Assembly: GCF_000153185.1 (NCBI RefSeq)
Contig: NZ_CH724150.1
Coordinates: forward strand, 287,673 to 351,672
DNA: 64,000 nucleotides
Reading direction: 5' to 3'
Source: Reinekea blandensis MED297
GTDB taxonomy: Bacteria; Pseudomonadota; Gammaproteobacteria; Pseudomonadales; Natronospirillaceae
Part shown: in pieces, positions 16,928 through 24,909 of the stretch
How the letters are laid out: every line of letters starts with the position of its first letter
Position numbering within the stretch: position 1 is the first letter of the stretch
The notes under the pieces: generated by a model
Database searches by the model: none
Told to the model about the DNA's origin: nothing
What the model saw: the letters and a program-made list of their open reading frames with translations, nothing else
Translations under genes and position numbers: made by a program

Positions 16928-17343
16928 CAGTCGGTGTCAGATGAGGTGATATCCTGGTTCAGGTCTTCGCCACCTTCACGACCGTCCGCTCCGTAGGAAA
17001 TAACCTCCGGCTGCCCACCGTCGTTAATGTAACCATACGGGTTTTCCCAAGGATCTTTCGGCATTTTCTGCAAATAAGGACCACGCCAGTTTTTCGGCTC
17101 CGGACTGCCAGAAGGCTTACTGACAAGCGCTTCCAGGCCCTGATCGGTTGACGGGTAGTGGGAGTTGTGTAACCGGTACATTTCCAAGGCCTGGCCAATG
17201 GTCTGAATGTCAGTTTGAGCAGCGGTCACCCGCGCTTCATCCCCTCGTCCGACCACGTTAGGGACCACCAGGCCCATAATAATGCCCAGTATCACCAGGA
17301 CGACCATCAGTTCGATCAGCGTAAAGCCGCGTTGTTTGTTCAT
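16927..17343 (-). CDS. gspG: Type II secretion major pseudopilin GspG
   Basis: Major pseudopilin of 138 aa. RGFTLIELMVVLVILGIIMG is the canonical leader and hydrophobic helix. The globular domain contains DIQTIGQALEMYRLHNSHYP, the invariant PSTDQGLEALV and WRGPYLQKMPKDPWENPYGY. The calcium-site region near the C-terminus (ISYGADGREGGEDLNQDI) is intact. This is the most recognisable gene of the operon. The prepilin peptidase needed to process it is not in the window. Confidence 0.96.
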   Translation of the reverse strand: MNKQRGFTLIELMVVLVILGIIMGLVVPNVVGRGDEARVTAAQTDIQTIGQALEMYRLHNSHYPSTDQGLEALVSKPSGSPEPKNWRGPYLQKMPKDPWENPYGYINDGGQPEVISYGADGREGGEDLNQDITSSDTD

Positions 17344-17359
17344 AGTTTTCCCTCTGTAA

Positions 17360-18574
17360 TTATCCTGCTAGGGCGTTCATCTGCATCATCGGCAGAACAA
17401 TAGCCAATACAATTATCAGAACGATGCCCCCCATCACGATCAGCATAAGGGGTTCCATTAACCCTAAAATCGTTGAAATCAGGTCCTTGACCTGCCGGTC
17501 CTCGGCATCGGCGGTCTTACTGAGCATCTTGTCCAGTTCACCACTGGCTTCACCGCTGCCTATCATATGTAACATCATCGGACGAAAGTAACCGGCCTCG
17601 CTCAAAGCTTTATGTAAAGAGCCACCTTCACTGACGCTGATGGCGGCGCGATTAACCCGAGCTTGTATTTCGAGATTTGACACCACCTGAGAGGCGATTT
17701 TCATCGCTTCAACCAACGGTACACCCGCGCTGGATAGCATCGCAACGGTGCCAATAAACCGGGAGGTGTTAAACCCTCGCGAAATGCGACCAATCAGCGG
17801 CAGTCGAAGAAACAATCGATGGGTGCGAATGCGACGTTCTTTACGGCGATTAAACAGGTGGACACAGAGCCCGATCAATGCGAAAACGATCAGGGAATGA
17901 AGCCAATAGGTTTCAATCCAACCGCTTGAGGCCAGTAACCAGCGAGTCGGACCCGGCAGTTCACCACCGGTTGCGGTAATTGCGCCGACAATCTGCGGGA
18001 CAACAGACTTCAGCAGGAACACAATGATGCCAATGGCGACAAAAATAAGAATACTGGGGTAGATACTGGCAATCTGAATCTGGTTGCGGATCTGTTGTTG
18101 ATCTTCCATGTAATCCGCCAGGCGATCGAGGACCTGATCCAGATGCCCGGAATGCTCCCCGGCATTGACCGTTGCCTGGTATAAAACCGGAAACGCACGC
18201 GGATACTCTTTCAGGGCCGATGCGAGACTGAAACCTTCAAGAACTTTGGAACGCACACTGAGCAACAATCCACGAACCCGGGCTTTTTCCGACTGCTCTG
18301 CGGCTGCCTTCAGACACTCTTCCAACGGCATACCAGAGCCAACCAGTGTTGATAACTGCCGGGTGAGCAAAGCCAAATCGGCCACGTTCAATGATGGCGA
18401 AAAAAGACCACCGCTACTCTTTTTATTACTGGTTTTCTGGGAGACATTTACCGACTCCACAAACCAGCCTTTATCTCGCAATTGCTGGCGAACCTGTCGG
18501 GCACTGTCGGCCTCGGTAATGCCTTTTTTACGCTTGCCCTGACCGTCCAGAGCGACGTAGCTGTACGCTCCCAT
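17360..18574 (-). CDS. gspF: Type II secretion inner-membrane platform protein GspF
   Basis: Polytopic assembly-platform protein (404 aa) with the duplicated T2SSF cytoplasmic domain (about 65-190 and 270-390) and three membrane helices near residues 165-190, 215-240 and 370-400. The family signature ALLTRQLSTLVGSGMPLEEC is present. ATG 18574 lies 9 bases after GGAG. The TTG 6 bases earlier overlaps the gspE stop but is too close to the ribosome site. It follows gspE directly and is therefore coupled to it. Confidence 0.94.
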   Translation of the reverse strand: MGAYSYVALDGQGKRKKGITEADSARQVRQQLRDKGWFVESVNVSQKTSNKKSSGGLFSPSLNVADLALLTRQLSTLVGSGMPLEECLKAAAEQSEKARVRGLLLSVRSKVLEGFSLASALKEYPRAFPVLYQATVNAGEHSGHLDQVLDRLADYMEDQQQIRNQIQIASIYPSILIFVAIGIIVFLLKSVVPQIVGAITATGGELPGPTRWLLASSGWIETYWLHSLIVFALIGLCVHLFNRRKERRIRTHRLFLRLPLIGRISRGFNTSRFIGTVAMLSSAGVPLVEAMKIASQVVSNLEIQARVNRAAISVSEGGSLHKALSEAGYFRPMMLHMIGSGEASGELDKMLSKTADAEDRQVKDLISTILGLMEPLMLIVMGGIVLIIVLAIVLPMMQMNALAG

Positions 18575-18576
18575 AG

Positions 18577-20046
18577 TCAATAACTCCGATTGACGCGCAG
18601 AACTTCTTCAATGGTGGTGACGCCCTGTCTGACCTTACTGAGGCCATCGTCAAGAATGGAGTGACTGGATTTCCTGGCATAGGCTTCCAGTTCAATGTCC
18701 CCAGCCTGCTTGTGAATCAGTTGCCGCATTCCCTCATCAACTCTGAGTAACTCGTAGACCCCGACACGGCCTTTAAAGCCGGTGTTTTTACAGGCGGAAC
18801 AGCCGCCGGCCTGATAGATCGTCTGATCGTCATCCGGCGCAAATTTCAGTAACTCGCGTTCACTGTCATCGGGCTGATGAGCAACCTTGCATTCCGGACA
18901 AAGGGTTCTGACAAGACGTTGTGACACCAGCCCGATCAGGCTGGAGGCTAACAAAAACGGTTCGATGCCCATATCCTGCAACCGCGTCACGGCCCCAACG
19001 GCAGAGTTCGTGTGCAAAGTGCTCAGCACCAAGTGACCGGTTAAACTCGCCTGTACCGCAATTTCAGCGGTTTCCAGATCCCGGATCTCACCGATCATTA
19101 CAACATCCGGGTCTTGTCGCAGGATGGCCCGTAACCCCCGGGCGAAGGTCATATCCACCTTGGAATTCACCTGAGTTTGCCCAATGCCTGGCAGGCCATA
19201 TTCAATCGGATCTTCGACCGTCATGATATTCCTGACCTGGCTGTTGAGCGATTGCAATGCCGCATACAAGCTGGTGGTTTTACCAGAGCCGGTCGGCCCG
19301 GTGACCAGAATAATGCCATGGGGCCGGGAGATCAGATCCTTAAACAGCGTGTAATCGTCCTGGTGCAACCCCAGATGGGCCAGATCAAGCCGGCCGGCCT
19401 GTTTGTCCAGCAATCGAAGCACAACCCGTTCACCATGATTAGAAGGGATGGTGGACACCCGTAAATCAACTTCACGACCGGCGACTCGCAGAGAAATCCG
19501 GCCATCTTGTGGGAGCCGTTTTTCTGCGATATCGAGACGCGCCATGACTTTGATACGGGAAACCAATAATGGCGCCAGGGCCCGTTTGGGTTGTACGACT
19601 TCCCGCAATACCCCATCAACCCGGAACCGGATCGACAGACGTTTTTCAAAGGTCTCGATGTGAATGTCCGAAGCGCCCTCCCGGACAGCTTCAGTCAGAA
19701 TGGCGTTAATCAGACGGATAATGGGGGCGTCGTCGACCTGCTCCATGAGGTCTTCGGTTTCCGGAACCGACTCCGCCAAACTACTCAAGTCCATGGACTC
19801 GCCCAATCCTTCGACCATCTGCATCGCTTCGTCGGAATCGGATTGATAGGCTTTGTTTAATGCTTCGGAAAAATCATTTTCATTGACGGGTTCTAACGGC
19901 AGTACCGACTCAGTAATCCTCTGAGCTTCCTGCATTGCGACGAGATTGGCACCGGGCCGATACAGAATACGAACGCCGTCGGCGTGGTCATAATCGATGA
20001 CGACACCGTGTTTTTTTGCGAACGCGAAGGGTAACTGTCTGTCCAT
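18577..20046 (-). CDS. gspE: Type II secretion ATPase GspE
   Basis: Hexameric traffic ATPase of 489 aa that powers pseudopilus assembly. The N2 region includes SDIHIETFEKRLSIRFRVDG. The Walker A GPTGSGKTT (about 250), Asp box LRQDPDVVMIGEIRD, His box TGHLVLSTLHTN and the arginine fingers are all present. The zinc-binding tetracysteine (CPEC, about 382, and CSAC, about 414) is intact. It is the first gene of the operon. Upstream are 176 bases without gspC or gspD, then the hybrid sensor gene in the same direction. The outer-membrane secretin must therefore come from another locus. Confidence 0.95.
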   Translation of the reverse strand: MDRQLPFAFAKKHGVVIDYDHADGVRILYRPGANLVAMQEAQRITESVLPLEPVNENDFSEALNKAYQSDSDEAMQMVEGLGESMDLSSLAESVPETEDLMEQVDDAPIIRLINAILTEAVREGASDIHIETFEKRLSIRFRVDGVLREVVQPKRALAPLLVSRIKVMARLDIAEKRLPQDGRISLRVAGREVDLRVSTIPSNHGERVVLRLLDKQAGRLDLAHLGLHQDDYTLFKDLISRPHGIILVTGPTGSGKTTSLYAALQSLNSQVRNIMTVEDPIEYGLPGIGQTQVNSKVDMTFARGLRAILRQDPDVVMIGEIRDLETAEIAVQASLTGHLVLSTLHTNSAVGAVTRLQDMGIEPFLLASSLIGLVSQRLVRTLCPECKVAHQPDDSERELLKFAPDDDQTIYQAGGCSACKNTGFKGRVGVYELLRVDEGMRQLIHKQAGDIELEAYARKSSHSILDDGLSKVRQGVTTIEEVLRVNRSY

Positions 20047-20222
20047 GTTTTAAGCGGTACCACTCTTGCAACGGGCCGGTAGGTGCCCGGTTAGTTTACT
20101 TCGATCCATTGTGAACGATGATCGAAACCAATAAAACGCCCTACTGCCATTTTTGCGTAAAGGATTCACTTTATCCCCTAAATTATTGATAAACCAGAGG
20201 ATTCACGAGGCCTTTACAACCC
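20047..20222. other. Intergenic region upstream of gspE
   Basis: These 176 bases separate the hybrid sensor gene from gspE, both leftward. They should hold the gspE promoter. I did not find a -10/-35 pair good enough to name, nor a terminator hairpin for the sensor gene. Confidence 0.4.
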
Positions 20223-22382
20223 TCAGTCAGCGGTCCAACGCTGCAACGCACCGACGAGTAGATCCCGTTGCAATGGTTTCCCGAGAAAGTCGTCCATGCC
20301 CGCAGCCAGACACTCTCGCTCCACTTCGGGTGTCTGTTCAGACGTCATTGCCACAATGGGGATGTGCTGCCCGGTGTTGATTTCGTCCTTGCGAATCAGG
20401 CGGGTTGCTTCCAAGCCATCCAAACGTGGCATATAGCAATCCATAAGCACCAAATCGTAATGATTGGTCTTGAGTTTTTCGATGGCTTCACGCCCATTGA
20501 CGCAGGTGTCGACCTGAACACCGGTCTGTTCCAGCATTCGCAACACAACTTTCTGATTCAACAGGTTGTCTTCTGCAAGCAATACGCGTGAGTTCTCGCA
20601 TCGGTAAATATCGGCCTCGGCATCTTCAGATTCATCGGTCGCAGCGCGTAATGCGCTCAACAGCTGATCACGGGCAACCGGCTTCTCAACAAAGGTGTAG
20701 CGTCCGTTAAGATCAGCAAACAGGCTGCGTTGCAGTTCCGAAGCGTATAAAACAATGTGCGTTTGAGCGACAAAGCGCTCGCTCAGACTTTCAATCTCTC
20801 TGAGTTGTTGACGTGCTTTCTGGTCGTCTACCGGGACATTGATAAATATAAAGTCGGTTTCGATGCGCTCTTCGCTGTCCAGCAACCGATCCAGCGTCCA
20901 GACGGCAACCTGCATGTTCCAGCTCATGAACTCAGCGGTCAGAGAACGCTCATTCTGTTCAGAAAGATCGACCAACAGAATGGACTTGCCGGCCATATAC
21001 TTAGCCGGTTTGAATGAGCTGGCCTGCTGACTGGTCGTACTGATTGGCAGACTGACGCGGATTTTTCTCAGGTCGTCATTGGCTGTCGCGCTGAGCACGG
21101 CCCCCATCGCTTTGAATTGGGCGGTTGCCACCATCAAAGTTAACTGATCGGCCACATCTTCATCTTCCGGCAGAATGTCCATTTGTCGGTTCAACGCGGA
21201 GCGTAAATCTTCGATGGCCATTTCCGTATTAATGAAATAGAACGTCAGGATTAACTGTTCCTGTCCGGCTTCGGAATCAATGCCGACACGAACCGTGATT
21301 TCGCCGCTCTCCGCCATATCGAGGGTGAAATCCAACAGCCTTCGGAAAGCGTTCGACAACCATTGAGGGTCCGCCTCGATACGTTCAGGCACATCAGGAT
21401 GGTACAGATAGGACAGCTCCCGTCCGTTTTCATGGGCCTTCGCACCCATGTCGGCCATGGCGTGTTCCAGTGTTTTACGCAGATTAAACACCATCGACTG
21501 AGGAACCCGGGTCTGATCGCGCTGCTCAATAAAGGCTTCCAGATCATTGATTAAGTCCAACATGGAGTAACCGGATCGGCGGGCAATACTCAGCATGCCC
21601 TGATTTTCATTATCCTGATCTCCCAGAGACAACATACTGAGAACGCCAAGCAGGCCACTGAGCGGATTTTTAACCCGCATCAGAATCTGCTGTATAAACC
21701 GCCGGTTCGACTTATTATCTACTGTACTGGCTTCTCTGGCCTGCTCCAGAACCGACAACCGAAGTTTGTACTCATGATTCGTGGCCAGAAAGCTCCAGAC
21801 GAGATCCCCGACCCGATGTGCCGTGCTGACCAGGTAAAAGTACATGGCGACGAACCCGATACCCAGAATCAAGGCGATTTCCAGCGCCGATAAAAAGAAA
21901 TAAAAGACGGCAATCGGCCCCAGCAATACCAACAAATAAAGGCGAACCGTTTTCCCATAAAGGGAGTAAACAAACGTTCCGCCGGCCGCGATTGCGGCGG
22001 TATAGAGAATTCCGAGCTGCAGGATAGGCGCTTCTGGCGCCGTCGCGAGCCGATACGTCAGGTAAGCCGACCAGATACCTGCATGTAGAAAACCCGACAG
22101 AATAAATGCGTCACGCCAGCGTGCAGGACCACGGGCATACCACTCTTCAAACTGCGCGATCATGATGAAACGCCAGGCCGCCATCACCACCAACGCCAAA
22201 CCAAACAGATACACCACGCTCGGTGTCGGAGCCTGCATCAACAGGCTCCATTCAATGATGATGAACAGACCAAAATGCAGCAGCGCGCTCGGCAACCCCT
22301 GACGACTGAGCGTCTGATCAACCCGTTTCAGAATGGATCGGTCTTTCTGTGCCTTGTGGTGTGGCCTAAAAAACAAACTCAT
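20223..22382 (-). CDS. Degenerate hybrid sensor protein with pseudo-kinase and two receiver domains
   Basis: A 719-aa protein built as a hybrid histidine kinase: about six membrane helices (33-190), a dimerisation helix, an ATPase-like domain (about 330-450), a first receiver (about 470-590) and a second (about 600-719). The dimerisation motif reads RFIQQILMRVKNPLSGLLG, with Met235 where the phosphoacceptor His should be. The N box lacks its Asn and no DxGxG motif is visible, so kinase activity looks lost. Receiver 1 has Asn515 at the phosphorylation position. Receiver 2 is intact (AEDN, Asp648 in LMDCYMP, AMTSE, GKP). It may act as a phosphate sink or scaffold fed by another kinase. Its position 176 bases upstream of gspE may be coincidental. 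Confidence 0.85.
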   Translation of the reverse strand: MSLFFRPHHKAQKDRSILKRVDQTLSRQGLPSALLHFGLFIIIEWSLLMQAPTPSVVYLFGLALVVMAAWRFIMIAQFEEWYARGPARWRDAFILSGFLHAGIWSAYLTYRLATAPEAPILQLGILYTAAIAAGGTFVYSLYGKTVRLYLLVLLGPIAVFYFFLSALEIALILGIGFVAMYFYLVSTAHRVGDLVWSFLATNHEYKLRLSVLEQAREASTVDNKSNRRFIQQILMRVKNPLSGLLGVLSMLSLGDQDNENQGMLSIARRSGYSMLDLINDLEAFIEQRDQTRVPQSMVFNLRKTLEHAMADMGAKAHENGRELSYLYHPDVPERIEADPQWLSNAFRRLLDFTLDMAESGEITVRVGIDSEAGQEQLILTFYFINTEMAIEDLRSALNRQMDILPEDEDVADQLTLMVATAQFKAMGAVLSATANDDLRKIRVSLPISTTSQQASSFKPAKYMAGKSILLVDLSEQNERSLTAEFMSWNMQVAVWTLDRLLDSEERIETDFIFINVPVDDQKARQQLREIESLSERFVAQTHIVLYASELQRSLFADLNGRYTFVEKPVARDQLLSALRAATDESEDAEADIYRCENSRVLLAEDNLLNQKVVLRMLEQTGVQVDTCVNGREAIEKLKTNHYDLVLMDCYMPRLDGLEATRLIRKDEINTGQHIPIVAMTSEQTPEVERECLAAGMDDFLGKPLQRDLLVGALQRWTAD

Positions 22383-22556
22383 AAATAACAGCAGGTGATT
22401 GTAAAGGTGGCAACTATACGCGCTAACCCTGCTTTTCCCAAGCCCTTAGCGCGCTCAGAGACAGCAAGTTGTGGGGTTTATGACGCGGTTCCGTGATGGG
22501 CATCGCCCCATCTTTCTAAACCAGGTTATCAGCGGTCAGGGCCGCTCGTAACAAAA

Positions 22557-22574
22557 CTGTCATCAAACCATCAT
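22557..22574 (+). promoter_or_regulatory. Pho-box-like site upstream of the PstS-OmpA gene
   Basis: CTGTCAT-CAAA-CCATCAT fits the two 7-bp direct half-sites with a 4-bp spacer of a PhoB box (CTGTCAT-N4-CTGTCAY). The first half is perfect and the second matches at 5 of 7 positions. It ends 39 bases before the ATG of a phosphate-binding-type protein, which supports control by PhoB. Confidence 0.5.
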
Positions 22575-22613
22575 AACCTCGCCAGCGTTTTCAGCTGTCG
22601 GAGTCCTCATACC

Positions 22614-23951
22614 ATGCCACGCCTCGTTGTCGTCTTGTTCATTCTAGTCAGTGTCGCTGCCCAAGCTGACGTGTTTGATGACCATCCTATTCAACTCAAT
22701 GAACGGGGCTACCTCTTCGAGATGCATGGTTCAAACACGATTGGGGCCGCTCTGGCGCCAGCATTGATTCAAAGCTGGCTGGTCAGTCACGGTTTTGAGC
22801 AACTGAACAGCCGGATGACCTCAGTGCCAAACGAGCGCATCATCTCAGCGCGTTCACCGACCGGCGACAACATTCAGATATTTGTTGCGGCTCACGGTTC
22901 AGGAACCGGTTTCGCACAAATCCAGGCGGGACACGCCGACATTGCTGCCGCTTCCCGGCCAGCAAAAGACAGTGAGAATGCCCTTTTCCCTGACGTAGAC
23001 GTGACCACAGCTCAATCAGAGCTGGTCTTGGCCATCGATGGCATTGCCGTCATTGTTCATCCGGCTCTTGACCTGGAATCCTTGTCTATTCAACAGATTG
23101 GACAATTGTTTTCGGGCCAAATCCAAAACTGGAATCAAATCGGAGGCCCGAACTTACCGGTATCGGTGCACGCTCGGGATAACCAATCCGGGACCTATGA
23201 CACCTTTAACACACTGGTTCTTAAACGTGGTTATGATTTGACCGCAGACGCGGCCCGCTATGAATCCAATGACGTGTTATCGGCTACGGTATCGTCGACA
23301 CCCGGCGCTATCGGGTTCACTTCGTTAGCATCCATTGGTGAGGCAAACGCCGTCGCTGTAATTGATGGCGACAGCACGCCGATGCGCCCACAGAATGCCA
23401 CCATTGCCACTGAAGACTATCCATTAGCCCGACGCTTGTATCTGTATGAAATCAACAGCGCTAATGCCTTTGTTTTAGACTTTCTGCGCTTTGCGCGCAG
23501 CCAAGCGGGACAACAGGTGGTTGCGCAAACAGGGTTCGTCTCACAGAACCTTCAATCGATGCCAATGCCGGTTTCTGGCACTTTGCCGGCGGGTTACACC
23601 TTTATTTCCGAAAACTCTGAACGGATTACCACCAACTTTCGCTTCCGACCTGGAACCAATCATCTAGATAACAAAGCGATGGACGATCTGGATCGCTTGG
23701 CGGCTTTTATGGCACGCCCTGAAAATAAGGATCGGAAACTCATCCTGATCGGGTTTTCCGATCAGCAAAATAATGAGTTTCGAGCGCAGCTTGTCTCAGA
23801 AGCCCGAGTCATTCAGGTTAAACGAGCATTAGCTGAAAAAGGCATTCAATCGTCTGCTTTGACCGGGTACGGTCATCTGAATCCGGTCGCGTCGAACGTC
23901 GACCCCAAATACGCGTTAAGAAACCAACGAATTGAGGTTTGGATACGCTAG
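22614..23951 (+). CDS. PstS-like phosphate-binding protein fused to an OmpA C-terminal domain
   Basis: A 445-aa exported fusion. Residues 1-18 are a signal peptide (VSVAAQA before Asp19). About 35-325 is a PstS-like solute-binding domain: MHGSNTIGAALAP matches the phosphate-contacting loop and RDNQSGTYDTF the second one. About 335-445 is an OmpA/MotB-type peptidoglycan-binding domain (TNFRFRPGTNHLDNKAMDDL, then GYGHLNPVASN and RNQRIEVWI). No pst permease genes are adjacent, so it may bind phosphate while tethered to the cell wall rather than feed a transporter directly. That role is inferred. A Pho-box-like site precedes it. Proteins of this architecture exist in other marine gammaproteobacteria. 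Confidence 0.85.
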   Translation: MPRLVVVLFILVSVAAQADVFDDHPIQLNERGYLFEMHGSNTIGAALAPALIQSWLVSHGFEQLNSRMTSVPNERIISARSPTGDNIQIFVAAHGSGTGFAQIQAGHADIAAASRPAKDSENALFPDVDVTTAQSELVLAIDGIAVIVHPALDLESLSIQQIGQLFSGQIQNWNQIGGPNLPVSVHARDNQSGTYDTFNTLVLKRGYDLTADAARYESNDVLSATVSSTPGAIGFTSLASIGEANAVAVIDGDSTPMRPQNATIATEDYPLARRLYLYEINSANAFVLDFLRFARSQAGQQVVAQTGFVSQNLQSMPMPVSGTLPAGYTFISENSERITTNFRFRPGTNHLDNKAMDDLDRLAAFMARPENKDRKLILIGFSDQQNNEFRAQLVSEARVIQVKRALAEKGIQSSALTGYGHLNPVASNVDPKYALRNQRIEVWIR

Positions 23952-24032
23952 AGGGTTGATTTTCAGACCTTCCCTTTCCGCAAAGAAGGCTTAAGCTGGG
24001 GCGCATACAAAAATAATAATGCAGGCCCCTTG

Positions 24033-24317
24033 ATGCGACTGTTGGACTCAGACCTGAATCTTTATCGGGTTTTCCTGACGATCTACCGTACCCGAAACCT
24101 AACCCATGCCGGTGAACAGCTTGGCGTTACTCAGCCTGCGGTCAGCAATGCCTTGTCGCGGCTTCGAACGATTTACGATGATCCGTTATTTGTGCGCCAT
24201 GGGAAATGGATGCGGCCAACCTTAAAAACAGAACAAATCATTCCCGATGTCATGCAGGCACTGCAGCTGTTAGCAGACACCTTGGCGCCAGAAACCTCAG
24301 ATCAGCCCTCTGAATAA
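24033..24317 (+). CDS. LysR-type protein reduced to its DNA-binding domain
   Basis: A 94-aa protein that matches only the LysR N-terminal winged HTH and linker helix: LNLYRVFLTIYRTRNLTHAG, EQLGVTQPAVSNALSRLR and DDPLFVRHGKWMRPT. LysR regulators are normally about 300 aa. Here a stop follows the linker helix exactly where the effector-binding domain should begin. The downstream DNA is the converging MOSC gene (16-base overlap), with no leftover effector domain. It is either the remnant of a deletion or a functional mini-regulator that dimerises through the linker helix. ATG 24033 follows an AGG at 7 bases. Confidence 0.75.
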   Translation: MRLLDSDLNLYRVFLTIYRTRNLTHAGEQLGVTQPAVSNALSRLRTIYDDPLFVRHGKWMRPTLKTEQIIPDVMQALQLLADTLAPETSDQPSE

Positions 24318-24859
24318 ACGCTTATTGAGTCATTAACGCGAACTTCACCACCACGAATCACTTTCGCATTGACACCGCGCGCACGAAGGGCTTTACCGGG
24401 TGTAGAGTTCACAAAAAGCGTGGCATCTTTACCGAATCGATCGCTGAACTTTCGACAACCCAAGTGCGGCTCCGCCGTTACTTCGATTAACGCATCGCCG
24501 ATTTTAAGCACGGTGCCTGCGGGTAACCGCTCTTCACTGAGATCGAAGTCGACAAAAAACTGATCACCGGCTAATGGCCACTGATCTTGATGTCCCGCAA
24601 TGACTTCAATGACCCGGGCATTCATCAACGTCAGCTGAGCGTCGAGCAACGCCGAGCCATCGGGGGTTTTGCGGTTGCCGCGAGCCCGCCAGCTGTCACC
24701 GACCAATCCTTCTTCCAAAGTCAGGACGCCTTCGGTTATCGTTTCGCGTTGGTCAACGGCAGGACGACGAACAATTTGTTTAATAACGCCAACGTCAGTT
24801 GGTGACTGCCCGAAATAGGCTAATTTTTCCTGCAGCTCAGTCTGGCTTACTTGGGTCAT
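24302..24859 (-). CDS. MOSC-domain protein
   Basis: A 185-aa protein with the C-terminal domain of molybdenum-cofactor sulfurases. The conserved Cys lies in PHLGCRKFSDRFG (about 134-146), and LMNARVIEVIAG and the RARGVNAKVIRGGEV stretch are typical of the family. Such proteins are thought to carry sulfur for metal-sulfur cofactors or resemble YiiM-type reductases. The exact reaction is not known for this small standalone type. A good AGGA precedes the ATG. It converges on the mini-LysR gene. Confidence 0.82.
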   Translation of the reverse strand: MTQVSQTELQEKLAYFGQSPTDVGVIKQIVRRPAVDQRETITEGVLTLEEGLVGDSWRARGNRKTPDGSALLDAQLTLMNARVIEVIAGHQDQWPLAGDQFFVDFDLSEERLPAGTVLKIGDALIEVTAEPHLGCRKFSDRFGKDATLFVNSTPGKALRARGVNAKVIRGGEVRVNDSISVYSEG

Positions 24860-24909
24860 TTGTGTTCCTTTTTAAATGAATTTAATGAACAGGGGCCTTT
24901 GATTGTCCT

